From Rheinheimera mesophila (GTDB lineage: Bacteria > Pseudomonadota > Gammaproteobacteria > Enterobacterales > Alteromonadaceae), in NCBI RefSeq assembly GCF_000986865.1, contig NZ_LAVS01000009.1, forward strand, positions 1 through 64,000: a stretch of DNA of 64,000 nt, read 5' to 3'. The notes beneath the pieces were generated by a model. The model did not search any database, was not told where the DNA came from, and saw only the letters and a program-made list of their open reading frames with translations. Shown piece by piece: positions 1 through 10,550 of this stretch (positions within the stretch are counted from its first letter, which is position 1; each line of letters begins with the position of its first letter). The position numbers and the translations under genes are program-made.

Positions 1-706
<706 letters not shown>

Positions 707-867
707 AAGTTTAATTGCTACACAAGTAGCTGCTCAGTATCACTGACTTAAAACATCCGCTCTTTCGAACAGATAACTATGTAAGTCACTTCACTGATAT
801 ATATTCTTTTGCGATTGCTCGCTGCAGAATCTAAACCGTGAGTGCCCACACAGATGATTGATTGCTT

Positions 868-880
868 ATTGTTAAAGAGC
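868..880 (-). promoter_or_regulatory. rrn boxA antitermination element
   Basis: The minus strand reads GCTCTTTAACAAT, matching the boxA consensus of gammaproteobacterial rRNA leaders, which recruits NusB/NusE. It lies about 160 nt upstream of the 16S 5' end, just downstream of a boxB-like hairpin, the normal order in rRNA operons. Confidence 0.9.
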
Positions 881-882
881 GT

Positions 883-899
883 GCTGAACCGTGTTCAGC
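883..899 (-). promoter_or_regulatory. rrn boxB-like hairpin
   Basis: A perfect 7-bp inverted repeat (GCTGAAC / GTTCAGC) with a 3-nt loop lies 2 nt upstream of boxA in the direction of rRNA transcription. Position and structure fit the boxB element of rRNA leaders. Confidence 0.8.
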
Positions 900-1136
900 G
901 GGAGGCGTATCTTACACTTCCCAGAATTTGTGTCAAGCCAGAGTGTTTAATTTATTTATCAAACCTTCTACTTAACGTGCTTCGCTTCACTTTTGAGCCT
1001 TTCGACTCCACCGCGTTGCGAGGCGGCCATTTTAGTGATTTTCAATCTCGTGTCAAGCGATGTTTTTCATCATTTTTCACTTCATTTCAAAACCACCCCA
1101 GAGCTGCTTTCGCACCACCCCGTTGGCATGGCGCGC

Positions 1137-1164
1137 ATTATAGGGAGTTTTTCATCCTGCACAA
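1137..1164 (-). promoter_or_regulatory. rRNA operon promoter (P1-like)
   Basis: On the minus strand a -35 TTGTGC is separated by 16 nt from a perfect -10 TATAAT, which is followed by the GC-rich discriminator GCGCGCC. A 16-nt spacer and GC-rich discriminator are hallmarks of stringently controlled rRNA promoters. An AT-rich stretch upstream (about 1165-1245) could act as an UP element. Only one promoter was recognised; a second one closer to 16S was not evident. Confidence 0.85.
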
Positions 1165-1247
1165 CCCCTAACATGACAATTTGATGATATTCCTGTTCGT
1201 TCGCTCAGAAATAAAACAAAACGGGCAAAAAAGAGACTTTTGTTTAC

Positions 1248-1532
1248 TTAAACAGGGATACGTAAGCTGTTATCCACCTTATCAGGTCCACCAATCATTT
1301 CGTCATATGCAGACTGATGTTGTAACCAGGCCGCTTTTACCGTTGCTTCTGATAAGGATTGTTTGATTTGTTCCACACTTAAAAAACGCTGAGGTCTATT
1401 GTCGGCATCCACCAGAAATGCAACTTTGTCATCGTAATTTACCTGAGCAAGATAAATCCCCATTTCAATAGAATGGATCACCAGTTCCTCGATGACGACG
1501 TCTTGTCTGTTTAAATGTTCAAGTCTGTGCAT
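1248..1532 (-). CDS. DUF6482 family small protein
   Basis: This 94-residue acidic cytoplasmic protein has no signal peptide or membrane segment. The middle (GIYLAQVNYDDKVAFLVDA followed by RFLSVEQIKQSL) resembles the DUF6482 family common in Pseudomonas and marine gammaproteobacteria, whose function is unknown. A ribosome-binding site GGGAG lies 9 nt before the ATG. The gene sits immediately upstream of the rRNA promoter on the same strand, with about 80 bp between its stop and the -35, which looks incidental. Family assignment is from memory of the pattern. Confidence 0.7.
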   Translation of the reverse strand: MHRLEHLNRQDVVIEELVIHSIEMGIYLAQVNYDDKVAFLVDADNRPQRFLSVEQIKQSLSEATVKAAWLQHQSAYDEMIGGPDKVDNSLRIPV

Positions 1533-1650
1533 AGGATATTGCTCCCTAGAGTAATCTCAATACTCTACGAAGCATCTGTAGTTTTGGATGTGTTCGACTG
1601 AAAATACGACTGGCCAACAAAGGTCGCCAGTCGTATCAGGAGACGGCGGA

Positions 1651-2811
1651 TCAGAAGTCGTACTTAGCACTGAACTGTAGGCGGTTCAAATCACCTTCAT
1701 CACCCGATAAGATTTCACGGGTGGCATGACGAAGTTCAACACCAAACATCAGTTTACTGGCCGCCTGATAAATCAGGTTCACCGCATAACTACTGGTGTT
1801 ATCGGTCACAGCTAATCCGGTAAGCTGAGCATCGTTGTCTATGTGCTGGGCTGAATAAATCAAACTTGAACGCCATTTATCAGCCCAGGCATGTTTGTAG
1901 GCAAGCGCATAGCCTGTTACTTTTATCGCGTCCAGCTTACCTGCAGCATCAAGCACGGCGTCATTGCTGGTATTCAACCCAATATAACGGCCAAGTCCCT
2001 CGCCACTATTAATGGTGAAACGAATATCATCAGTTGCTGACAGGTTGTATTTACCTGACACTGATACCGCATAACCATTGGTGGTGTCATCTATACCAGC
2101 AGACTCGATAGCGAGCTGACGTGCCATCACGGCAACAGCTACAGACCCCCAACTATCAGCATGATGGTATTTAACGATGACATCAGGCACAGAGTTGTCA
2201 TCTGTCACGATACGGGCACCACCAGTGTTGGGAGTCACGGTCGTTTCCGGGTTTTCCAAAGCCATCTGCCAGCCGCCACTGGTGTAACGCACCTGGGCCT
2301 GTCGGTTGAAGATAGCGCCATCTGTATTACCGATAAAATCCAGACTATCAGGTAATGATGCCAGGTCCATAAAAGTCGACCAGGTTTGCCCCATCAGCCA
2401 ATTGTCATAAGTTAAAAATGCATGACGTAGTTCTGGCGTATAACCATTACTAATGCGTTCATCCCCTATCGGATAAGTGGACATCATATCGAATTCAAGG
2501 GTACCGTTGATTTTTTTGCCATTATCAAGGGACGTCGCTGTTTTTAAGAAAAACCGCGATTGACGGGCATGTGCGTCAAAAGTTGCGGACTCACCTTCTC
2601 CACCCACAGGAATGACACCAGGTACGTAAAAATCACGTCCCACTCCTGTTGCCATTTGTCCATCGGATGTGTCTGTCCACATTGTATCTAATTTTATGTA
2701 GCCGCCGTAGGTCAGTTCGGTATCGCCAAAGGTTACCGCGGCAAACGCCTGGCTGCTCAGTGCGCCGAAAGATAATGCCACTAAGCTGGCAAGAGGTTTT
2801 TTCGTCAGCAT
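1651..2811 (-). CDS. DcaP-family trimeric outer-membrane porin
   Basis: The 386-residue protein starts with a signal peptide (MLTKKPLASLVALSFGA... cleaved after AFA) and goes straight into an alternating beta-strand pattern beginning TELTYGGYIKLDTMW, typical of DcaP porins. It ends in phenylalanine (SAKYDF), the outer-membrane assembly signal. DcaP proteins are trimeric channels for small, often carboxylated, solutes. The ATG at 2811 is preferred over one six codons earlier because AGGAG lies 7 nt upstream of it. It is divergent from acs and shares an intergenic region with two copies of a GACTAA-type inverted repeat, so co-regulation with acetate uptake is a reasonable inference. The exact substrate is unknown. 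Confidence 0.85.
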   Translation of the reverse strand: MLTKKPLASLVALSFGALSSQAFAAVTFGDTELTYGGYIKLDTMWTDTSDGQMATGVGRDFYVPGVIPVGGEGESATFDAHARQSRFFLKTATSLDNGKKINGTLEFDMMSTYPIGDERISNGYTPELRHAFLTYDNWLMGQTWSTFMDLASLPDSLDFIGNTDGAIFNRQAQVRYTSGGWQMALENPETTVTPNTGGARIVTDDNSVPDVIVKYHHADSWGSVAVAVMARQLAIESAGIDDTTNGYAVSVSGKYNLSATDDIRFTINSGEGLGRYIGLNTSNDAVLDAAGKLDAIKVTGYALAYKHAWADKWRSSLIYSAQHIDNDAQLTGLAVTDNTSSYAVNLIYQAASKLMFGVELRHATREILSGDEGDLNRLQFSAKYDF

Positions 2812-2894
2812 TGTTTTCTCCTGGTCCACGTTAAAATGTTGTTATTGTCTGTACCACGGCTCAACTTTGGTTCGCTTTTAGCGAAGCGACAATT

Positions 2895-2906
2895 AGCCTT
2901 TAGTCG
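2895..2906 (-). promoter_or_regulatory. Candidate CrbR operator upstream of the porin gene
   Basis: The minus strand reads CGACTAAAGGCT, matching at 10 of 12 bases the perfect palindrome found upstream of the symporter operon (10551-10562). It lies 84-95 bp before the porin ATG. The right half is degenerate, so this is the weakest of three sites. Assignment to CrbR is inferred from gene context only. Confidence 0.4.
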
Positions 2907-2956
2907 CAGATTGTTTTTTATTCAGTGAGGACACAGACGCTGGCGACAGGATTAGC

Positions 2957-2970
2957 TAGACTAAGGTCTA
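2957..2970 (+). promoter_or_regulatory. Candidate CrbR operator upstream of acs
   Basis: TAGACTAAGGTCTA is an inverted repeat (TAGAC / GTCTA with a 4-nt centre) 103 bp upstream of the acs ATG. Its core GACTAAGGTC is nearly identical to the core of the palindrome in the crbS-symporter intergenic region. CrbS/CrbR is known to activate acs in Vibrio and Pseudomonas, and LuxR-type regulators bind such short palindromes, so CrbR is the likely ligand. Confidence 0.55.
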
Positions 2971-3073
2971 ATGTTGCTGACACCTTAAAAAAGGTAGAAC
3001 GAATGCAGTCATAACAGATGGTTGTCGCTAACAGACTAAACCATCGAGCCTACACGACAGGGGAATAGTAATA

Positions 3074-5023
3074 ATGAGTCACGCTCAGCTTTATCCGGTA
3101 CCAGAGCACACTAAAGCAAACACTTTAGTCACTAATGAACAGTATCTGGCAATGTATGAAGAGTCAGTTCAACACCCTGAACAATTTTGGGCAAAACATG
3201 GCCAGCGGATTAGCTGGTTTACTCCTTTTACTCAAGTCAAAGACAGCAGTTTTGAGTTGGGTACTGTGCATGTGAACTGGTTTAGCGACGGCAGCTTAAA
3301 TGCCAGCTACAACTGTCTGGACCGTCACTTACCCGCTAAAGCTAATCAGGTAGCTTATTATTGGGAAGGTGACGAGCCTGGTGTACAAAAGGCTGTGACT
3401 TATCAGGAGTTGTACGACGAAGTATGTCAGTTGGCCAATGCGATGCGCAGGTTAGGCGTAGGCAAAGGCGATCGTGTCACTATTTACCTGCCTATGATCC
3501 CGGCAGCAGTGGTATCACTGCTGGCCTGCGCCCGTATTGGTGCCATTCATTCTGTCGTTTTTGCCGGATTTTCACCTGATGCGTTGGGTAGTCGCATTCA
3601 GGATTGTGATTCCAAGTTGGTGATCACGTCTGATCAAGCCGCCCGTGGCAGTCGTCTCACTTATCTTAAAGACAACACCGATCAGGCGCTAGCTCATTTG
3701 GGCGAGGCCAACCCAGCCAAGCATGTTATAGTGGTTAAGCATGTGGGTGAAAACATTGATTTCCATCAGGGCCGCGATTTGTGGTACCACGAAATTTTGG
3801 CGAAAGAGCCAAAACATTGTGAACCAGAAGTGATGAACGCAGAAGACCCGCTGTTTATCCTTTATACCTCAGGCTCAACCGGCAAACCTAAAGGTGTGTT
3901 GCATACCACAGGCGGATATATGGTGTGGGCGTCGATGACACATCAGTATGTATTTGATTATAAACAAGGTGATATTTACTGGTGTGCTGCCGATATCGGC
4001 TGGGTCACAGGCCATACCTACATTGTTTATGGACCTTTGGCCAATGGCGCCACCAGCATTTTATTTGAAGGTGTCCCGACTTATCCGAGCGTTAAACGTA
4101 TTGCGCAGGTGGTCGACAAGTACAAAGTCAATATCCTGTATACAGCACCTACCGCGATCCGCGCTTTGATGGCACATGGCACAGTGGCTGTTGATGGCGC
4201 TGATTTATCTTCACTCACCCTGTTAGGTAGCGTGGGCGAGCCGATTAATCCGGAGGCCTGGAGCTGGTATCACGCGTCCTACGGTAAAGGTCAATGCCCT
4301 ATCGTCGACACCTGGTGGCAAACAGAGACAGGCGGCATTTTAATTACCCCTTTACCAGGCGCAACTGCATTAAAACCAGGATCTGCTACCCGGCCATTTT
4401 TTGGTGTCAAACCTGCTATTGTGACCAATGAAGGTGAGCTTATTGAGGGGGTGGCTGAGGGTAACTTAGTTATCCTTGATAGCTGGCCTGGTCAAATGCG
4501 CACTGTATTTGGTGATCATGAGCGTTTCGAGCAAACCTACTTCAGCACTTACAAAGGGATGTATTTTACCGGTGACGGTGCCAAACGTGATGAAGATGGC
4601 TACTACTGGCTGACAGGCCGGGTCGATGATGTATTAAATATTTCAGGCCACCGTTTAGGCACCGCAGAGATTGAAAGTTGTCTGGTGGCGCATGATGCGA
4701 TTGCTGAAGCTGCCGTAGTGGGTTATCCGCATGACATTAAAGGCCAGGGCATTTATGTGTTTGTCGCACCACGTGTGGGTGTAGAGCCCAGTGATGATCT
4801 GACTAAAGCCGTGCGTGATTGGGTGCGCCGTGAAATTTCTCCTATCGCTGCCCCTGATATTATTCAATGGACACCAAGTTTACCAAAAACCCGTTCAGGT
4901 AAAATTATGCGCCGGATCCTGCGCAAAATTGCGGCCAACGAATACGAGCAATTGGGAGATATTTCTACCCTGGCGGATCCTTCCGTGGTGGAACACTTGA
5001 TCCAAAACAGATTAAACCGCTAA
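3074..5023 (+). CDS. acs: Acetyl-CoA synthetase (acetate-CoA ligase, AMP-forming)
   Basis: The 649-residue protein matches the family length (652 in E. coli). It has the adenylation P-loop-like motif [11 protein letters not shown] (about residue 263), the WWQTETGG motif, the hinge and C-terminal lid, and the conserved lysine in [11 protein letters not shown] (K610), the site acetylated by Pat and deacetylated by CobB in homologues. It turns acetate, ATP and CoA into acetyl-CoA with high affinity in the cytoplasm. GGGG lies about 10 nt before the ATG. Downstream are crbR and the rest of the acetate module; a probable CrbR operator lies upstream. Confidence 0.98.
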   Translation: MSHAQLYPVPEHTKANTLVTNEQYLAMYEESVQHPEQFWAKHGQRISWFTPFTQVKDSSFELGTVHVNWFSDGSLNASYNCLDRHLPAKANQVAYYWEGDEPGVQKAVTYQELYDEVCQLANAMRRLGVGKGDRVTIYLPMIPAAVVSLLACARIGAIHSVVFAGFSPDALGSRIQDCDSKLVITSDQAARGSRLTYLKDNTDQALAHLGEANPAKHVIVVKHVGENIDFHQGRDLWYHEILAKEPKHCEPEVMNAEDPLFILYTSGSTGKPKGVLHTTGGYMVWASMTHQYVFDYKQGDIYWCAADIGWVTGHTYIVYGPLANGATSILFEGVPTYPSVKRIAQVVDKYKVNILYTAPTAIRALMAHGTVAVDGADLSSLTLLGSVGEPINPEAWSWYHASYGKGQCPIVDTWWQTETGGILITPLPGATALKPGSATRPFFGVKPAIVTNEGELIEGVAEGNLVILDSWPGQMRTVFGDHERFEQTYFSTYKGMYFTGDGAKRDEDGYYWLTGRVDDVLNISGHRLGTAEIESCLVAHDAIAEAAVVGYPHDIKGQGIYVFVAPRVGVEPSDDLTKAVRDWVRREISPIAAPDIIQWTPSLPKTRSGKIMRRILRKIAANEYEQLGDISTLADPSVVEHLIQNRLNR

Positions 5024-5076
5024 TCTGTTGACAATAAGTTGCTAATGTTTAATTAATAGCAACAACACTTTAGCTG

Positions 5077-5110
5077 AACCCAGTCTTTGTTTTGCTGCAA
5101 AGGCTGGGTT
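5077..5110 (+). promoter_or_regulatory. Stem-loop between acs and crbR
   Basis: A 13-bp stem (AACCCAGTCTTTG at 5077-5089 with CAAAGGCTGGGTT at 5098-5110, one G-U pair) closes an 8-nt loop. It ends directly before the crbR ribosome-binding site (AGGAG at 5111-5115). There is no uridine run, so it is not a standard terminator. It may stabilise the acs mRNA 3' end or limit readthrough or translation into crbR. Confidence 0.6.
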
Positions 5111-5120
5111 AGGAGTTTAT

Positions 5121-5792
5121 ATGGCAAAGTTAATTGTCGCAGATGACCATCCATTGTTTCGCAACGCACTGATCCACGCGATCAGCACTACTTTTGTTAC
5201 CAAAGCCACCATTGAGACGGATAGTTTTGAAGCGACCTGTGAAGCCTTATTACAACACCCGGATACCGACTTATTATTGCTGGATTTGCATATGCCGGGG
5301 AATTGCGGCTTTTTGGGGCTCATTCAATTACGAAAGCAATACCCGACTTTACCTATTGTTGTCATTTCAGCCAGTGAGGATCTGGATGTAATCAAACGTG
5401 TGATGGCATTTGGTGCTTCGGCTTTTATTCCAAAATCAGCGCATCCGGCGGAAATCGGCAAAGCATTGAGTGCGGTCATTGACGGTGAACTCTGGGTGCC
5501 ACCAACGCTACGCAATCAGGTGCTTCATCAGCAGCAACATCAGCCTGATTTAGACCTGGCAGGCAAAGTGGCAGAATTGACGCCACAACAGTACAAAGTG
5601 TTGTTTTATCTGACCGAGGGTTGGCTGAATAAACAAATTGCTTACGATTTGCATATTTCCGAAGCCACAGTCAAAGCTCATATTACCGCTATTTTCAGGA
5701 AGCTTGGCGTCACCAACAGAACTCAGGTAGTGATCCAGGCCCAGCGTTTACAACTGGAGCCTCCTGCTGACAAAACGCTGGTTGCACACTAG
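5121..5792 (+). CDS. crbR: LuxR-family response regulator CrbR
   Basis: The 223-residue protein has an N-terminal receiver domain (acidic pocket DD at 8-9, phospho-acceptor D55 in LLLLDLHMPG, conserved lysine near 105) and a C-terminal LuxR/FixJ helix-turn-helix (about 150-215, with LNKQIAYDLHISEATVKAHI). In Vibrio and Pseudomonas the CrbS/CrbR pair activates acs and an actP-like symporter. Location straight after acs and beside a transporter-fused kinase supports that identity; it could also be called an AgmR/ErdR-type regulator. AGGAG lies 5 nt before the ATG. The gap to acs is 97 bp and holds a hairpin, so it may be co-transcribed at reduced level. Confidence 0.85.
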   Translation: MAKLIVADDHPLFRNALIHAISTTFVTKATIETDSFEATCEALLQHPDTDLLLLDLHMPGNCGFLGLIQLRKQYPTLPIVVISASEDLDVIKRVMAFGASAFIPKSAHPAEIGKALSAVIDGELWVPPTLRNQVLHQQQHQPDLDLAGKVAELTPQQYKVLFYLTEGWLNKQIAYDLHISEATVKAHITAIFRKLGVTNRTQVVIQAQRLQLEPPADKTLVAH

Positions 5793-5810
5793 GCGACTCG
5801 AGAAGCCTGA

Positions 5811-6866
5811 TCACTCAGGCTTGTGAGGACGTTGAAACTCGTCGATAAAAATTTGCCAGAATACGAGAAACAACGCAGCGACCATAGGACCTAAGACAAA
5901 ACCATTGACGCCCATCAGAGTAATACCACCTAAGGTGGAAAACAGCACCAGATAATCCGGCAACTTGGTATCCCGCCCCACCAGCAGCGGCCGTAGTATA
6001 TTATCGGCCAAACCAATAACCAGAGCGCCGTAAGCTACCAGAATGGTTGCGATCACCCAATCTCCTGTGGCGTACCAGTATAAGGAGACAGGCAACCAGA
6101 CCAGAGCCGCGCCCACTGCGGGCAACAAGGACAAAAACGCCATCACCACGCCCCATAAAATAGGGGCAGGTAAACCTAACAACCAGAAAATAATCCCACC
6201 TAAAGCGCCCTGCACTACTGCCACCACCAGATTGCCTTTGACGGTCGCCCGGGTCACCTCGGCAAATTTGGAAAACAGTAGACGTTCCCGCTGATCTCCC
6301 AAAGGCAAAGCTTTCACCATCAGCTCAACTAAATGATGGCCTTCGCGTAACAGGAAAAATGTCAGGTATAACATCAGACATAAACTCAGGATAAAGCCGA
6401 AGGTGTTCTGACCAATAGACAACGCCTCTTTCGCCAATAAACGACTGGCTTCAACAGCACCAGAGGATAACTTCTCACGCAAGCCATCGGTTTGGATACC
6501 AAAGCGGCTTAAAAACTCAGTCACAACCGGAAAAGCCTGGCGAATGGAGTCAATAAATCCCGCTGGATTGATTTCTCCTTTCTCAATTTTGTCATAAAAG
6601 CTGATCCCTTCCTGAATAAAAGCAGCGCCTATCGCCAGCACAGGTAAAATGACTATCAGCACGCAGAGCATTAAAGTGATCAGCGCAGCACGGTTTGGTT
6701 TATCGCCAATCAGGCGCAAAACTCGCTGTTGCACCGGATAAAAAATTACGGTGATGGCACAGGCCCAGAAAATACAGCCCCAAAACGGTTCCAACACCAA
6801 ACCGAAAGCCAGGGACACCACCACCAGCATCATTAAAAAAAATCGTTCTTCCAACTTCGCCAGCAT
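5811..6866 (-). CDS. AI-2E family transporter (YdiK/PerM type)
   Basis: The 351-residue inner-membrane protein has paired hydrophobic helices at both ends (residues about 8-80 and 210-335) around an amphipathic middle, the pattern of the AI-2E/PerM family. It resembles E. coli YdiK in length and in the glycine-rich C-terminal segments (GVVMAFLSLLPAVGAALVWL and LGGITLMGVNGFVLGPMVAA). Family members export signals or act as ion antiporters; the substrate here is not readable from sequence. It lies 71 bp downstream of crbS on the same strand, so it probably shares that transcript. It converges on crbR with only 18 bp between stops. Confidence 0.85.
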   Translation of the reverse strand: MLAKLEERFFLMMLVVVSLAFGLVLEPFWGCIFWACAITVIFYPVQQRVLRLIGDKPNRAALITLMLCVLIVILPVLAIGAAFIQEGISFYDKIEKGEINPAGFIDSIRQAFPVVTEFLSRFGIQTDGLREKLSSGAVEASRLLAKEALSIGQNTFGFILSLCLMLYLTFFLLREGHHLVELMVKALPLGDQRERLLFSKFAEVTRATVKGNLVVAVVQGALGGIIFWLLGLPAPILWGVVMAFLSLLPAVGAALVWLPVSLYWYATGDWVIATILVAYGALVIGLADNILRPLLVGRDTKLPDYLVLFSTLGGITLMGVNGFVLGPMVAALFLVFWQIFIDEFQRPHKPE

Positions 6867-6937
6867 TGAGCCCTCCCGGCACTTTTTGATCTTTCACGCA
6901 TTTAACCACAGCAGAGCGAAAGCAGCCAGATAGCGCT

Positions 6938-9900
6938 TTACGGCCGCTGATTTTTCAGATGATTAATTCCTGCACGTAATGCGGCTGGTTTGATAGGTTT
7001 TGCTAAAAACAACAGTCCAGCCGCTTTTGCACGTTGAGCCAGATCTGGCTCAGGAGCAGCAGAAACCAGAATGCCGGCAACTTTGCCCCAATACTGCTGT
7101 AACTCCTGATATAACTCCAGCCCGTTGAGTCCTTGTCCTAATTGATAATCGACAATCAACAGATCAGGTTTTTGCAGTAACGGAGCATCCTGCAGCACGT
7201 GCTCGGCATGCACATAACTTTTCACTGCCCCCAATTGCCATTGTTCCAACAGCAAACGCAAAGCGGCAAGGTTAGAGCTGTCATCATCGACACACAACAC
7301 CTGCCACTGCGGCAAGACTGAACTCTGGTGCTCTTTTATGCTGTGTTCTTCCACCTTGTCCTGCTCTGTTGCTAAAGGGACATACAAGCTAAACACTGTT
7401 CCCTTACCCACGACTGAACGAACGTCCAACTTATGCCCTAACAAGCGTGTCATTCGCTGAACTACGGCCAATCCCAGCCCCACCCCCTGCTGTCCTCTGG
7501 CTGTACTGTCGACCCGATAAAAATCATCAAAGATTCGCGCCAGTTCATGTTCAGCTACACCTGGACCTGTATCCCATACCTGTAGTAGCAACTGCTGGCC
7601 TCTTTTGCGACAGGACAGCAGGACCTCACCAGACGTTGTGTATTTAATCGCATTACTTAATATGTTTTGCAAAATACGCCGCAGATAAGTGCCATCCGTT
7701 TGGACTTGCCACTCACTAAAACGAGTACGTAACTTTAGCTGTTTTTGTTCTGCCAGCCATCTGAACTCATCGGCTAATGGCTGCAAAATATCCAGCAGCG
7801 ACACGGCCTGAGTTTTAGGTTGTAAACGGCCATCGTCCAATCGGGCAATATCAAGCAAAGTGGCGATCAGCTCTTCCGTCGCTTTAAGAGAGTTATCCAA
7901 TTGCTGGATAATTTTTTGCTGACCAGTGTCTGTACTCTGGCTCTGTAATGCGGCGGTAAAAAGCCGGGCCGCATTAAGTGGTTGTAAAATATCGTGACTG
8001 GCCAAGGCCAAAAAGCGGGTTTTGGAGACATTAGCCGCTTCTGCTTCTGCTTTAGCCTGCAGCAGTTGTAATTCTGTGGCACTGCGTCTTGCGACCTCTT
8101 CCACCAATTCCTGATTCATTTCACTGATCCTGTGCGTGCGTTCCTGCACCCGCTGTTCCAGATGTTGTTTGGCTTCTGCCAGTTGCTGCACAGCGCGCAC
8201 ATGCTCAGTGATATCGGTAAAGCTGGTCACAAAGCCACCGCCCGGAATAGGATTACCACGCATCTCAATCACTTTGCCATCCGGCCTGACTCGCTGAAAC
8301 ACATGAGAGGTGCCGTTTTGCATATGGGCAATTCGTTTGGCGACATGCTCTTCGGGCGAGCCCTCGCCGAAAAGTCCACGTTCGGCGTTAAAGCGCACAA
8401 TATCAGCGACCGGCCGACCGATACGGATCATGCCATCCGGGTAATCAAACATTTGCAGATAGGCCTTATTCCAGGCTACCAGTTTTAAATCCCGATCGAC
8501 GACGCTGACCCCCTGGCTTAAGTGCTCCAGTGTCGAAAATAAAATTTTTCGGGAAAACTGAATGGCCTGCGTGGTGTCATCAAATAAAGTCACCACATCT
8601 TCCAGTTCCAGTTGCCGGCCCTCTGTTGCAGCACTTACCACAGCCAGGGCAGATGCAGCACCTATCACCCCTGCCAGTTCCCGCTCAACAAAGGCAATCA
8701 GCTCAGGCCCGGCGATACTGTCCTGCAGATCCAGATCCGGAAAACGACGCTGAAACTCCGCCATGGCCTCGTTACAACGCTGTGCACCGATAAAACGCTC
8801 GAGCAGCATAGTGATGTCGGTGCGACGAACCCGTACCCGCCGCACCTGAACCTCTTTGTGCTCCAGCGGCAAGGTCGGTTTGACAAAGGCAGCCGCTTGC
8901 AGGCGATCTTTTAAATTCACCTTGACGACAAGGGAGAACAGCAGATAACAACTCAGATTCAAGCCTAAAGACCAGATCACACCGTGACTTAAGGTATCCA
9001 GTTGCACGCCAAATAAAGAGGTCGGTTTCAGTGCCTCAATGCCAAATAAACCTTGTTGCAGTAACGTCTGATCCAACACCCCTACAGCGGCGAGCTGCGG
9101 TACCATCAAACAGAAAAACCACAAGGCAAAACCGACGGCTATACCAGCGTATACCCCAAACGCATTGCCATGACGCCAGTACAAGCCGCCCACCACAGCA
9201 GGAGCCAGTTGAATAGCCAGGGCAAAAGCCAACAGACCCGTTTCTGCCAGTTCGTAATTGCGGGCGAACAAGGCGTAGTAGCCATAAGACAGCAACATGA
9301 CGGTAATGATCATGGTACGGCGCACCAGCAAAATCAGTCCGCTGTAGTCTTTGATACGCTGACCATGACTGGGGCGACGTAAAATAGTTGGCATCACCAC
9401 GTCGTTACTGATCATGGTACTGAGCGCCAGAGTGGAGATAATAATCATCGACGTTGCTGCTGAAAAACCGCCAATAAAGACCAGCACACTCATCATGTGC
9501 CAGCCTGATTTCTCTGGGATCAGCAATACAAAACTATCAGCCAGATGCTGCTGGCCGGGAAATAAATGCATGCCAACCAAAGCGATAGGAATGACGACTA
9601 AGGTCACTAAAAACAAATAACTGCTATACCAGCGTTTGGCATGGCGCAGATGGCGGTGATCGACATTTTCAACAAAGGCCACATGAAACTGCCGCGGCAA
9701 TAAAAAAATGGCGCTCATCGCCAGCAAGGTTTTTATCGCAAAAGACAACCAGCTATTGTGCTCAGTGCTGTACTGCAAATGACTGGCATGCTCAACAAAT
9801 TGACTCACGCCTATTGTTTCTGGCAACAACAACCAGTACGCCATTAACGCCAGACAGAGTAAGGCAAACAGCTTCACCACAGACTCAAAGGCTATCGCCA

Positions 9901-10492
9901 CCATCACACCGCGGTTTTGCTCGGTCAGTTGAACTTTGCGGGTACCGAATAAAATAGCAAACACCGTCATCGCCATAGCGCTGAACCAGGCAGTGTCCTG
10001 CCACCAGGGGAGCGACTGATCCGATAAATCATGGCCCAGTAGCACCTGATAGGAGCTGGCAACTGCCTTTAATTGCAAAGCAATGTAGGGGATGACGACC
10101 ACAACACACAATAACGCCGTAACTAAGGCAATGTTTTTACGTTTGCCGTAACGGGCGCTGATAAAGTCGGTGATCGAAGCAACGTTCTGCTTTTTGGCCA
10201 CATACAGCAGCTTAAACAAAAAGGGCTGCGCAAACAGAAATACCAGAATAGGCCCAAGATAAATCGGAATATAATCCCAGCCCTGAGTCACCGCCGTACC
10301 TACTGCGCCGTAGTAAGTCCAGGACGTGCAATACACAGCCAAAGCCAGGCTATACAACAAGCCCCCATACTTTCGTAGTAATTGATCACCGGCATGGCGT
10401 TCGCCCCAGTTGGCAATAAAAAATAAGAAACCCACATACAACAGGGCCAATAAGGCAACAATCCAGGCTGACAAAGCACACTCCCCTTTCAT
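6938..10492 (-). CDS. crbS: Transporter-fused hybrid sensor histidine kinase CrbS
   Basis: The 1184-residue protein begins with a sodium/solute symporter (SSS/SLC5) domain of about 13 membrane helices (about 1-510), then a linker, a PAS domain (about 650-760, LEHLSQGVSVVDRDLKLVAW), a coiled coil, a histidine kinase (H near 833 in LALASHDILQPL; N-box ILQNILSNAIKYT; G-boxes GPGV and GVGLGLAVV) and a C-terminal receiver (about 1060-1184, DLLIVDYQLGQ). This architecture is diagnostic of CrbS, partner of CrbR. The first ATG at 10492 has AAGG 6 nt upstream, but a TTG at 10474 has a stronger AAGGGGAG at good spacing and gives an N-terminus (SAWIVALLALLYVG) more like the family. Which one is used is open. 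Confidence 0.92.
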   Translation of the reverse strand: MKGECALSAWIVALLALLYVGFLFFIANWGERHAGDQLLRKYGGLLYSLALAVYCTSWTYYGAVGTAVTQGWDYIPIYLGPILVFLFAQPFLFKLLYVAKKQNVASITDFISARYGKRKNIALVTALLCVVVVIPYIALQLKAVASSYQVLLGHDLSDQSLPWWQDTAWFSAMAMTVFAILFGTRKVQLTEQNRGVMVAIAFESVVKLFALLCLALMAYWLLLPETIGVSQFVEHASHLQYSTEHNSWLSFAIKTLLAMSAIFLLPRQFHVAFVENVDHRHLRHAKRWYSSYLFLVTLVVIPIALVGMHLFPGQQHLADSFVLLIPEKSGWHMMSVLVFIGGFSAATSMIIISTLALSTMISNDVVMPTILRRPSHGQRIKDYSGLILLVRRTMIITVMLLSYGYYALFARNYELAETGLLAFALAIQLAPAVVGGLYWRHGNAFGVYAGIAVGFALWFFCLMVPQLAAVGVLDQTLLQQGLFGIEALKPTSLFGVQLDTLSHGVIWSLGLNLSCYLLFSLVVKVNLKDRLQAAAFVKPTLPLEHKEVQVRRVRVRRTDITMLLERFIGAQRCNEAMAEFQRRFPDLDLQDSIAGPELIAFVERELAGVIGAASALAVVSAATEGRQLELEDVVTLFDDTTQAIQFSRKILFSTLEHLSQGVSVVDRDLKLVAWNKAYLQMFDYPDGMIRIGRPVADIVRFNAERGLFGEGSPEEHVAKRIAHMQNGTSHVFQRVRPDGKVIEMRGNPIPGGGFVTSFTDITEHVRAVQQLAEAKQHLEQRVQERTHRISEMNQELVEEVARRSATELQLLQAKAEAEAANVSKTRFLALASHDILQPLNAARLFTAALQSQSTDTGQQKIIQQLDNSLKATEELIATLLDIARLDDGRLQPKTQAVSLLDILQPLADEFRWLAEQKQLKLRTRFSEWQVQTDGTYLRRILQNILSNAIKYTTSGEVLLSCRKRGQQLLLQVWDTGPGVAEHELARIFDDFYRVDSTARGQQGVGLGLAVVQRMTRLLGHKLDVRSVVGKGTVFSLYVPLATEQDKVEEHSIKEHQSSVLPQWQVLCVDDDSSNLAALRLLLEQWQLGAVKSYVHAEHVLQDAPLLQKPDLLIVDYQLGQGLNGLELYQELQQYWGKVAGILVSAAPEPDLAQRAKAAGLLFLAKPIKPAALRAGINHLKNQRP

Positions 10493-10550
10493 TTCTGACC
10501 TTACTTTTGGCAGAAAGCGTCAGAAAGTCAATGATCTGTCATTTGGGCTT

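Larger units (their letters stand above)
707..1136 (-). other. rRNA operon leader region
   Basis: This stretch between the rRNA promoter and the 16S 5' end has no credible protein gene. It contains boxB and boxA antitermination elements (listed separately), followed by AT-rich leader that would pair with the far side of 16S for RNase III processing. The short open frames here lack ribosome-binding sites and protein-like composition. Confidence 0.8.

Noticed and set aside
842-1171. A 109-codon plus-strand ORF across the rRNA leader and promoter
   Set aside because: It covers boxA, boxB and the rRNA promoter on the opposite strand and has no ribosome-binding site.
2871-2885. Small palindrome TTCGCTTTTAGCGAA between the porin and acs genes
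   Set aside because: Short and without context; could be a hairpin in the porin leader but nothing supports a specific role.
5804-5823. Hairpin AAGCCTGA/TCAGGCTT between crbR and the AI-2E gene
   Set aside because: No thymidine run on either strand, so not listed as a terminator.
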